A DNA stretch of 64,000 nt from Paraspadella gotoi. Taxonomy: Eukaryota > Chaetognatha. The translations under genes and the position numbers were made by a program. The notes under the pieces are model-generated. The model made no database searches and was not told the DNA's origin. It saw only the letters and a program-made list of their open reading frames with translations. Position 1 is the first letter of the stretch. Each line of letters begins with the position of its first letter. The stretch lies in NCBI GenBank assembly GCA_051294375.1, contig JBJCIZ010000239.1:6743545-6807544 (forward strand), read 5' to 3'. Shown piece after piece: positions 24,134-34,000 of this stretch.

Positions 24134-25143
24134 GGGGGGTGGTCTTAAGCTCGACAGGTCTGATCGAGGCCGGACACATATGATGAGAGAAGTGATAAGT
24201 GAGTCTCCCTCCCACGATTTTAAATTTCATACTTCTCTCTCCTCTTTCCCCCCCCCTTTCCCTTCTCTCTTCTCCCACTTCCGTCTCTCTTCTTTCTTCC
24301 CCTCCCTTTTTTTCCTTCCCCTTCCCTTCCCTCCCTCTTTTCCTCCCTAACTCTCCCTTCCCCTTCCCCTCCCCTTTCTCTCCTCTCTCTTCCCTCTCCA
24401 CCCTAATAGGCTTCGAGACTATCAACTCCAAGTTGAAGGAGATGTACCAAACCATCACCCTGGGCGGCGACGCCGAACTCGAGCTCGAAGACTCCCTCGA
24501 CCCCTTCGCCGAAGGGGTGAGCTTCAGCGTGCGGCCGCCGAAGAAGACGTGGAAGAAGATCACCAACTTGTCGGGCGGAGAAAAGACGCTCTCCTCCTTG
24601 GCGCTTGTCTTCGCCCTTCATCACTACAAGCCGACCCCCTTCTACGTCATGGACGAGATCGACGCCGCGCTCGACTTCAAGAACGTCTCCATCGTCGGAC
24701 ACTACATCAAGGTGCTCGTCGAATGTCTCTTCCGAGCCTCGCCGGGGGAAATGGTCGGGCGGGCTTCTCGGGACGATCGATTTCGGTTGGGGATTTTTTT
24801 TCTCTTTTTTTTTATATTTGAAACGTGGAACGTTTTTTTTCCTCGACCTGCTTTTCGCATCTCCTCTCTCTCTCTCTTTCTCTCTCTCTTTCTTCAACAT
24901 TCTTTCTCTCCCCCTTCTTTCCAGGAAAGAACGAGCAACGCTCAATTCATCATCATCAGTCTCCGGCACAACATGTTCGAGTTGGCCAATCGTCTCGTCG
25001 GCATCTACAAAACCTTCAACTGCACCAAGTCGGTCGCGCTCTCGCTGGAGGATGAAGAGCGTCCCAACGAAGAGCCTCTGGAGGAAGAGCGAGGGACGCC
25101 GGCGGAAAGACTCGTCGAAGAAGCGGGCGTAACGCCAGCTTGA
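15991..25143 (+). CDS. SMC4: Condensin subunit SMC4, with four apparent frameshifts
   Basis: SMC4 is the ATPase core subunit of condensin. Twenty-two exons: 15991-16033, 16123-16316, 16579-16695, 17078-17262, 17379-17576, 17880-17993, 18167-18342, 18667-18894, 19010-19192, 19547-19757, 19882-20066, 20204-20474, 20742-20847, 21030-21088, 21424-21654, 21746-22067, 22666-22838, 23411-23546, 23664-23737, 23844-24044, 24410-24711, 24925-25143, totalling about 1,309 codons (human 1288). Walker [11 protein letters not shown]-loop region ILQGEVE, hinge around [19 protein letters not shown], signature [14 protein letters not shown] and Walker [13 protein letters not shown] are intact. SMC4 rather than SMC1-3 is shown by [12 protein letters not shown] and [17 protein letters not shown]. 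The reading frame slips in exons 6 (about 17917-17930), 7 (18200-18218), 8 (18850-18872) and 20 (23984-23994). Exons 7, 8 and 20 each lack one base; exon 6 has one extra or two missing. Exon 18 appears to end at a GC donor. Confidence 0.95.
16742..16946 (+). repeat. Dispersed repeat family R2, copy in SMC4 intron 3
   Basis: A 205-bp copy of the block at 10611-10864, same orientation, with internal deletions (for example around the 'ctaggacggtctcg' part). Both copies share start and end, which supports a mobile origin. Confidence 0.7.
17582..17653 (+). repeat. (GA)n microsatellite after SMC4 exon 5
   Basis: About 36 GA units start 5 bases after the GTTTTGAGAG donor of intron 5. It is one of several GA arrays placed immediately behind donor sites on the sense strand. 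Confidence 0.9.
18351..18414 (+). repeat. (GA)n microsatellite after SMC4 exon 7
   Basis: The GA array begins 8 bases into the intron, after the donor gttcgtaa. Confidence 0.9.
20556..20565. other. Assembly gap (10 N)
   Basis: Ten N inside SMC4 intron 12. The flanking coding exons are complete. Confidence 1.
21170..21423 (+). repeat. Extended pyrimidine tract before SMC4 exon 15
   Basis: About 250 bases almost free of G, mixed TTTC/CCTTT, ending in the acceptor cacccag. Similar tracts precede exon 18 (23140-23410) and exon 21 (24218-24409). Confidence 0.8.
23140..23410 (+). repeat. Extended pyrimidine tract before SMC4 exon 18
   Basis: About 270 bases of C/T with CCCTCC and CCTCACC motifs, ending tttcccag. 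It is far longer than a normal polypyrimidine tract and is probably a decayed simple repeat. Confidence 0.8.
24045..24131 (+). repeat. (GT)n(GA)n microsatellite after SMC4 exon 20
   Basis: The intron opens with GTGTGTGTGT, then about 70 bases of nearly pure GA. The same intron ends in about 180 bases of pyrimidines (24218-24400). Confidence 0.9.
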
Positions 25144-25886
25144 GATCTTTTGTAATTCTTTGATTTCGCCGTTTAGTACGGGAAACGCTGTTACCGTTGT
25201 ATGCCTTTTATTTTTTACCAGCATTCCGTTTATCACATTTACTTTGTTACAAGGTAACGTTAATGTTTCAATATATATATATTTTATTCTTTACATTTTT
25301 CACAACCGTGTTTTCATTTTTTGAGGGCTTCTTTTCCAGAGAGGAAATGAGAAAGCGCAGTTAGCCGCAATGAACTAATCTCCGAAAACGAGACAAAAGC
25401 TTCTTAGCAAAAAAAAATGTCAGGTAGAACATACGTTTAAAGTTATTTTTAATTATTACAATTTAACGAAAAATGTCATTTATTTCGCCGCGCCGAACCC
25501 TGGGTTTTTGTTTCTTTGTTCTGCTTCTGGCTACATTGATTACGATTCAGTTGTATATACATTTCACGGTTGGTCGATAGAGCGAAAATAAAGTAAAGAA
25601 GTCGTCTCATAGATGTGACCTGTGACCAAAGTTTTGGAAGAGAGCTATGTTGAAAATGATAACATATATAACAAGGCAACGGGTGGACGTGTGTGATACC
25701 CGGGTTGTGAGGCATCTCCCGACAGCTGGTGCATAGAGTTTTGCACCTGAAGTGAACACTAGAGTGGCACGGTTCTTTTTATAGGAGGAAAAAGAAAATG
25801 AAAAAAATATACCATCTCTGTATGCTGTCAGGACAAGAGCTTAGGCTAAGTTGAAAAAATTTTTCAAATTCAGTTTGTTTTTTTTT
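25144..25886. other. Spacer downstream of SMC4
   Basis: No gene seen. The first AATAAA after the SMC4 stop is at 25587-25592, about 445 bp downstream. A second possible end signal is the T-rich run near 25270-25300. The 3' end of the cluster transcript may lie here. Confidence 0.5.
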
Positions 25887-26739
25887 AATTGCAGTGGAAG
25901 TTTGTAAGTTAATTTTTGAGAAAATTTGTTAACTTTTGTACTAATTTTACAAAATATAGACTCAATTCAAACATCTATTTGTCAAACAATATCATTAAAC
26001 CGAGAGCTTTAATTTAAGACCACTCCCAACTTTCTCCGACTTTTGGTTAAAAAGTTATTAATCAAAATATATTATTTTTTATTTAAAAAAGTAATGAAAT
26101 GGTGAGTAAAAAATTGAGGATCCCAACGAGTTCTATAGACAGACTTAAAAATAAATTTTTTCTTCAAGCTTCAATATAGGTACTTACTTCATCCCCAAAA
26201 TTTTGAAAAAATATTAATTTTTAAATTTTTAAATAATTATCATAATGATAAGATATAAGTTTAATTAATATATATAAAAGACTAGAAACTATAGATGTGA
26301 CCTTCATTTTGAGACCATTGCCAGACCTTTATGATAAATATTTATGAGATACTACAAAAAAGCCCCAAAAATCTTTAAAAAATGTAATTTTTAATTTATT
26401 TTAAGTATTATCTCAGTTCATATATGTTTTATTTTAAGTAAATGATTTATTCAGCAGATAAAGTGTAAGGCAAATTTTAATTTCATTAGTTGTATTATTT
26501 TATCATAAATTTAATCAAGACACTTAATTTTCAGCAAATTTTGCAAAATACATTATTTTAATTTTTACAGCCAACAAAGTACTAAAATGGGTAAATTAAA
26601 GCTTAAATTAAAGCTCTCGGTTTACTAAATTGTTTTGAATATAGATGTTTGAATTGAGTAATATATTTGCACAAATTAGGTACAAAAGTTATCAAATTTT
26701 CTCAAAAAATTAGACTTCACCTAACTTCTTACTGCAATT
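25887..26739. mobile_element. Element with about 130-bp inverted arms
   Basis: 25887-26018 (begins aattgcagtggaag, ends gagctttaatttaag) is an imperfect reverse complement of 26602-26739 (cttaaattaaagctctcgg to actgcaatt). The 580-bp loop is AT-rich with no ORF. This is a foldback or MITE-like structure. Target duplications were not clear. Confidence 0.6.
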
Positions 26740-27369
26740 CCCGGCCGATGCCCCACTTAGGAGTCTACGTACGTTCTTAAGAAATCGAGGAAGACTTTTT
26801 CAATGGAAGATTTTCGTTAAAATCTGAAACTACCAAATAATGTCACGCCCCTGGAAAATCCAAGATAAAAAATAGATGGTAAAAAACACTCGATTCGAAT
26901 CCTGTTACAATCTCAAGGGCTCGCATTTTTTTCTCTTGAACAAATAACCAACTTTTGACATCAAACCATCAGATTCCAAATGGACTGGTCCCGCTCGGGA
27001 AAAATCATTTTCCATGCTATTTTATATATAAAATAAAGGGATTTCTTAACTTCAATACAAGTCAACGCATTTAAGGTATGTTGTCATTTTACAATAAACT
27101 TCAAAACATTCAGGAATCCGATTAGCCTTATGTCTGAAGGGCTCGCAAAATTTTCTTTTTCTGTATTTAGTCATTTACATATCTAACGGTCAGGTATAAA
27201 GTGCAAATAGTCCAGTTTATTATCATTGCGAAATTTTTAATTTAACATAAAAATAAAGCAGAGAAGAATGAATTTTTATTTAATACGAAATCTAAAGGAA
27301 AATCCTTGATTTCCCAATCAGGTTACTAGCAAAAACGATGTTCTTATTTTTTTCCCTGTTTATCCTTGA

Positions 27370-27735
27370 ATCAGCTGACAAGTGCAGCAGCGCTCGGACT
27401 TAAAGCGACAGCAGCAGTGGCAGAGGGGCAAGAAGTATGCAGAGCGAGATCATCGCGGCCTTCGGAAATGGAATCGGATCAGGAACGGTTCATACCGGGC
27501 CGAGTTCAACTGGCGGGTCAGAATATTTGGTCTCCTTGACAAAGTATCACGATGAGGTCATGGGCCGTTGAATGAAGAAGTGGGCATTACGGGAAGATCC
27601 GGTGAATTTTCCTTTCTGACGACCCGCCGAACTTGTCCCGGACTGCCGCCCCGATGCCGAACGCGCTTTGGCTGCAAGCCCTGCAAGTGCGAGATAGATG
27701 CCCTGCCACCGGTCAACGGACACGCCAGAGCTTAA
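27370..27735 (+). other. GC-rich island in AT-rich DNA (copy at 32181-32546)
   Basis: About 370 bp clearly richer in GC than the kilobases around it. It contains gcagcagcgctcggacttaa and gaccgggccgagttcaa-like patches. Short ORFs cross it but none resembles a protein. It runs directly into the SL-RNA-like segment, so it could be its 5' regulatory region or part of a longer RNA gene. Unidentified. Confidence 0.4.
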
Positions 27736-27840
27736 TCAATTTTAAGATGGTGAAACAAGGTAAAACTAAGGAGTTCTGTAATATATCCCTGTGGGATAAC
27801 GAAATTTTGGCGATCCCTGGAGGTTGAATTTCCCTCTGGA
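27731..27840 (+). ncRNA. Spliced-leader-RNA-like locus, copy 1 (candidate)
   Basis: Order of elements: a possible leader ending gatggtgaaacaag at 27759; a donor GTAAAA at 27760; a small hairpin AACT-AAGG-AGTT (27764-27775); a perfect hairpin TATCCC-TGT-GGGATA (27784-27798); an Sm-type site AAATTTTGG (27802-27810); and a second hairpin CTGGAGG/CCTCTGG (27817-27839) after it. Donor, stem-loop, single-stranded Sm site and stem-loop in about 110 nt is the architecture of known SL RNAs. The sequence matches no SL or snRNA that I can recall. The 5' end of the leader cannot be set. Independent support would be the leader at mRNA 5' ends. Confidence 0.35.
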
Positions 27841-30800
27841 AGGCTTATGGGAAAACGAGAAAAGAAGAGGAAAAAATAAAGTTTGTTTTGTTTTAACGAG
27901 GAAAAAAAAAATTTAAGATCGTAACACAATGATAATTAAAAACGTTTTTTAAGCTTCACGAGCTAAGGATTTTTTTTAAAATTCTTTAAAAAATTAATTA
28001 TTATAATTCTTTTTCATGCCAATTGAATAGATAATTTACAAATAACAGGTTTTTATTTTTGTGAGATAACACACGATTTATTTTAAATAATTCGATAATG
28101 TTTTGGTTCTTGTTTTTTTGAACCTTTCATCAACCAGTTTTATAGTTTTAAGAAATATTTGGATACTACTTGAGAGAATGAGAGAGAGCGCAATTATTAA
28201 CTTTGATATATCTCACTAGATACCTCACTCGAGAGCCAATATTAGTTTAATTTTGTTTTATATATTTTTATGCCGGTCCCTGGGGATGATATCAATATTC
28301 ACTTTGCAAAAAAAAACACGTTTTTTTTATCGCTACAATGGTTTCCGAGATATAGTCCATAAACGTCAGGCCTTTAAACGGCAAAATTTTTGTCAGAATA
28401 AAATTTTCGAGTTTCTTCTTAGATTCTGACAAGCACTACGTACAAACTATTTAAAAAAATAGAGAAAACGTTTTGCTGAATTTTTCCCAGCATAACTCCA
28501 TTAATTGTAAGGAAACGATAGGTAAACCTTGAAAGTGATATGTCTCAACGAGGACGAAAAAGTTTTTCTTTAAGTTTTTATAATGTTAAAAATTTAGGTA
28601 ATTGTACCCGAATAGGCCTAATTAAATTGAGATACTCCGCGCTTGGTGCCGAAATTTTTATTTAACAAGATTTGACTAGGCGTAGTTTCAAATTCCTTAG
28701 TTCTCTCACGGTAAAGAAAAGTTTATTTTCTTGAATAACCCTTTGGAAAGAAAAGAGGTAGAAAGTGGGGTGGGTATGTAAATTAAAGCCCTAATCATGG
28801 GACACCTCTCTGAAATCAGGTTTATTAAAATTTTATCCAATCAATCTTAACAAAACAGCTTTTCATTTAAATCGGAGTTACAAGTATAACATTTTTTGCA
28901 TTAAAAATTTCAATGAAGGCATGTGAAATTTTTTTTGCTTCTTTTGTAATTTGAAAAAGGAAAGACTAAATTACATTTTGATTAAGCCAATTAAATTAGC
29001 TCTACTTCTATAAATTTGCTTGTATTTTTTAGTTAAAAAGTAAAAAACAAAGCAAAATTTTATGAAGTAGCGGTGGATAAATGTTTTTTAAAAATATGAA
29101 AAAATGATAAAATACATAAAAAAAATATTTTAGATTTGATATAAACAGTTCTTGGACATCTACCTTCTTGTCTTGAAAAAAAAATTGTCCAATTTTTCCA
29201 TTATCTTCAACTGCAAACAAAAGCTGAACACGAACTGCTTTGTTTTCATAATAAAATTAAAAAATTAGCATAGCTGGTGACATATTTGACAAAGCAAGAA
29301 CATCTATTGTGTTTTTATTTGTAATTGATAATTTTCCATTTTAAATATAACACCTTTATACAAGGAATTTTAATTCCTAATTACTTATCATCCGTTTTAA
29401 ATTAAGAAAATAAAAATTCGCGAAATAGGCCCATTGGAAAGGGTTCATTGACTGAACTTAATGATCAAATTTTGTTAGGTTTCTTTACTGCCACCCTTTT
29501 CACAAGACATAAAAGGTCATGATAATCATGTCAAGTATGTCCATATTATCTGTACCTCTTTCTGCAATCCTGCATTCTGAAAATTTTCTTTTTTTCCCTT
29601 TCAAATGTATTTAAATAAAAAAAATTATTGAGAGATGATTGGCGTGGGAGGATGCCATTGGTAAGCCTTAGTTTACCTCCACTTCCCCGATCGAATTTTA
29701 AAACGAAAGGTTTTTTTTCCATCTATTCGAGACATAGACATACCTATGGTACTAATTAATTTTTTATTTTTTCATGAATTTTGTGTAATCCAGAGAAACG
29801 TTAGCGTGTCAAAAAATTATGGAAAAAAAAGAGATAAAAGTTCTGAACAAATTTAGGGAGACATTTATCGGAGGAATCTACTCTCACTCCTTCCGAATTA
29901 TTAAATGGACATTTTAATCAATAAAATAAACTCTGTTACTTTGGTAAATATTATTTTAATATTTTTAGAAGATTAATATTAATAATTTAAATATTATTTT
30001 TGAAATGTTAAATTATTGTATTATTTAAGGCCGAAACTTAATTTTAAATTTAATCTCTAATTTACCGCTAACTTTAACCCCTAACCAAACTTACCCCTAA
30101 CTAAACTTACCTCTACCCCTAACTTACCCCCTAAACCCAAACTTAACCCCTGAGCGCGACTTACGCACTGGTCCCATCTCTAAACCCTTCCTCTCTCCTC
30201 TTTCTTCGAGCCGGTCTATTCCACACGGTCACTTTGCCCTAGCTTTGGCATGAACCTTAGATTGACCGGACACAGTAATAGGGCCGAGGAGACGCGTAAA
30301 GGTCAAGGTTGGTCCGGCGATTGATTAAAAGTGGATCAGGAGAGAGCTCGTCTCACTTCTTTCTAACTTCTCTTACATCGTCACAATTCTTCCACTCTCC
30401 TTCATATTTATTATTACAGATTCTTCTCTTCCTACAATACCCCTAACCTTAAACTTACCACCAAGCTTTTTTTAAACCCTTAAATTTTGTTTTCTAGTTA
30501 TTCCTACACTTTATTCGAATTTATTTTTAACCATAATTTATTTGGTAACCTTAATTTAACTCCAAATATTATATTGGACTGTACATTTCATATAACAAAC
30601 AATAAAAAATATTTAAAACAAAATTATATCTGAATTCCTTTATTTTTTTTTTCCTCAAAACGTTATCCTCTTCCGTTCCATTCTCGTTCCTCTTCTTTTT
30701 TTCCTTAATTATTTAAAAAAAAACTGCTGCTTCGTTTTCCCCCAGAGGCCTCCAGAGGGCATTGATCTCCAGGAAGGCCGATTATGGCATTAGTTATAAG

Positions 30801-30995
30801 TATAAAAATAAAAAGTGTTTCAATTTTTGGCCCGCCCCTAAACTATATTATTTATAATATATACTGACACATTTGAAACCGACAATATTTTACTTTGAAA
30901 TAACCAGTCTCCGGTGTCATTCTGTCGTTTTTTCCAAGCTTCTTCCCAAGCCTCTCTTAAAAAAAGTTTTATTTAAAAAAAACTTTTTTTTCCGC

Positions 30996-31020
30996 NNNNN
31001 NNNNNNNNNNNNNNNNNNNN
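30996..31020. other. Assembly gap (25 N)
   Basis: 25 N between the two 4.8-kb copies. Identical length to the gap at 35807-35831, so it looks like a default scaffold gap size. Confidence 1.
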
Positions 31021-34000
31021 AATATTAATTTTAATTTTTAAATAATTTATCATAATGATATGATATAAGTTTACTTAATATATATATAGACTAGAAACTA
31101 TAGAATGTGACCTTCATTTTGAGCCTATTGCCAACACTTTATGATAAATATTTATTGAGATACTACAAAAAAAGCCCCAAAAAATCTTTAAAAAATGTAA
31201 TTTTTAATTTATTTAAGTATTATCTCAGTTCATATATGTCTTATTTTAAGTCAAATGATTTATTCAGCAGATGAAAGTGTAAGGCAAATATTAAATTTCA
31301 TTAGTTGTATTATTTTATCATAATTTAATCAAGAACTTAATTTTCAGCAAATTTTTGCCAAAATTACATTACTTTTAATTTTTACAGCAACAAAGTACTA
31401 AAACGGGTAAATTAAAGCTTAAATTAAAGCTCTCGGTTACTAATATTGTTTGACATATAGATGTTTGAATTGAGTATATATTTTGCAAAATTAGTACAAA
31501 AGTTATCAAATTTTCTCAAAAATTAACTCTCACCAACTTCTACTGCAATTCCCGGCCGATGCCCCACTTAGGAGTCTACGTACGTTCTTAAGAAATCGAG
31601 GAAGACTTTTTCAATGGAAGATTTTCGTTAAAATCTGAAACTACCAAATAATGTCACGCCCCTGGAAAATCCAAGATAAAAAATAGATGGTAAAAAACAC
31701 TCGATTCGAATCCTGTTACAATCTCAAGGGCTCGCATTTTTTTCTCTTGAACAAATAACCAACTTTTGACATCAAACCATCAGATTCCAAATGGACTGGT
31801 CCCGCTCGGGAAAAATCATTTTCCATGCTATTTTATATATAAAATAAAGGGATTTCTTAACTTCAATACAAGTCAACGCATTTAAGGTATGTTGTCATTT
31901 TACAATAAACTTCAAAACATTCAGGAATCCGATTAGCCTTATGTCTGAAGGGCTCGCAAAATTTTCTTTTTCTGTATTTAGTCATTTACATATCTAACGG
32001 TCAGGTATAAAGTGCAAATAGTCCAGTTTATTATCATTGCGAAATTTTTAATTTAACATAAAAATAAAGCAGAGAAGAATGAATTTTTATTTAATACGAA
32101 ATCTAAAGGAAAATCCTTGATTTCCCAATCAGGTTACTAGCAAAAACGATGTTCTTATTTTTTTCCCTGTTTATCCTTGAATCAGCTGACAAGTGCAGCA
32201 GCGCTCGGACTTAAAGCGACAGCAGCAGTGGCAGAGGGGCAAGAAGTATGCAGAGCGAGATCATCGCGGCCTTCGGAAATGGAATCGGATCAGGAACGGT
32301 TCATACCGGGCCGAGTTCAACTGGCGGGTCAGAATATTTGGTCTCCTTGACAAAGTATCACGATGAGGTCATGGGCCGTTGAATGAAGAAGTGGGCATTA
32401 CGGGAAGATCCGGTGAATTTTCCTTTCTGACGACCCGCCGAACTTGTCCCGGACTGCCGCCCCGATGCCGAACGCGCTTTGGCTGCAAGCCCTGCAAGTG
32501 CGAGATAGATGCCCTGCCACCGGTCAACGGACACGCCAGAGCTTAATCAATTTTAAGATGGTGAAACAAGGTAAAACTAAGGAGTTCTGTAATATATCCC
32601 TGTGGGATAACGAAATTTTGGCGATCCCTGGAGGTTGAATTTCCCTCTGGAAGGCTTATGGGAAAACGAGAAAAGAAGAGGAAAAAATAAAGTTTGTTTT
32701 GTTTTAACGAGGAAAAAAAAAATTTAAGATCGTAACACAATGATAATTAAAAACGTTTTTTAAGCTTCACGAGCTAAGGATTTTTTTTAAAATTCTTTAA
32801 AAAATTAATTATTATAATTCTTTTTCATGCCAATTGAATAGATAATTTACAAATAACAGGTTTTTATTTTTGTGAGATAACACACGATTTATTTTAAATA
32901 ATTCGATAATGTTTTGGTTCTTGTTTTTTTGAACCTTTCATCAACCAGTTTTATAGTTTTAAGAAATATTTGGATACTACTTGAGAGAATGAGAGAGAGC
33001 GCAATTATTAACTTTGATATATCTCACTAGATACCTCACTCGAGAGCCAATATTAGTTTAATTTTGTTTTATATATTTTTATGCCGGTCCCTGGGGATGA
33101 TATCAATATTCACTTTGCAAAAAAAAACACGTTTTTTTTATCGCTACAATGGTTTCCGAGATATAGTCCATAAACGTCAGGCCTTTAAACGGCAAAATTT
33201 TTGTCAGAATAAAATTTTCGAGTTTCTTCTTAGATTCTGACAAGCACTACGTACAAACTATTTAAAAAAATAGAGAAAACGTTTTGCTGAATTTTTCCCA
33301 GCATAACTCCATTAATTGTAAGGAAACGATAGGTAAACCTTGAAAGTGATATGTCTCAACGAGGACGAAAAAGTTTTTCTTTAAGTTTTTATAATGTTAA
33401 AAATTTAGGTAATTGTACCCGAATAGGCCTAATTAAATTGAGATACTCCGCGCTTGGTGCCGAAATTTTTATTTAACAAGATTTGACTAGGCGTAGTTTC
33501 AAATTCCTTAGTTCTCTCACGGTAAAGAAAAGTTTATTTTCTTGAATAACCCTTTGGAAAGAAAAGAGGTAGAAAGTGGGGTGGGTATGTAAATTAAAGC
33601 CCTAATCATGGGACACCTCTCTGAAATCAGGTTTATTAAAATTTTATCCAATCAATCTTAACAAAACAGCTTTTCATTTAAATCGGAGTTACAAGTATAA
33701 CATTTTTTGCATTAAAAATTTCAATGAAGGCATGTGAAATTTTTTTTGCTTCTTTTGTAATTTGAAAAAGGAAAGACTAAATTACATTTTGATTAAGCCA
33801 ATTAAATTAGCTCTACTTCTATAAATTTGCTTGTATTTTTTAGTTAAAAAGTAAAAAACAAAGCAAAATTTTATGAAGTAGCGGTGGATAAATGTTTTTT
33901 AAAAATATGAAAAAATGATAAAATACATAAAAAAAATATTTTAGATTTGATATAAACAGTTCTTGGACATCTACCTTCTTGTCTTGAAAAAAAAATTGTC

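Larger units (their letters stand above)
26210..30995. repeat. 4.8-kb segment, first copy of a direct duplication
   Basis: This segment recurs at 31021-35806 with a constant offset of 4811 bases. From about 26740 to the N run the copies appear identical; the first 540 bp differ by many small indels. Both copies end in ttttttttccgc directly before a 25-N gap. Apart from the SL-RNA-like locus it is AT-rich and non-coding, with a telomere-like CCCTAA-type patch at 30060-30150. Confidence 0.9.

Noticed and set aside
27633-27827. 64-residue ORF in both 4.8-kb copies
   Set aside because: No family resemblance; it crosses the SL-RNA-like structure and is kept only because the two copies are identical.
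29029-29220. 63-residue minus-strand ORF in both copies
   Set aside because: Phe/Tyr/Lys-rich reading of AT-rich DNA with no splice or homology support.
30060-30150. True telomere or chromosome end
   Set aside because: The CCCTAA-like units are short, degenerate and internal, and the same pattern forms the core of dispersed MITE copies.
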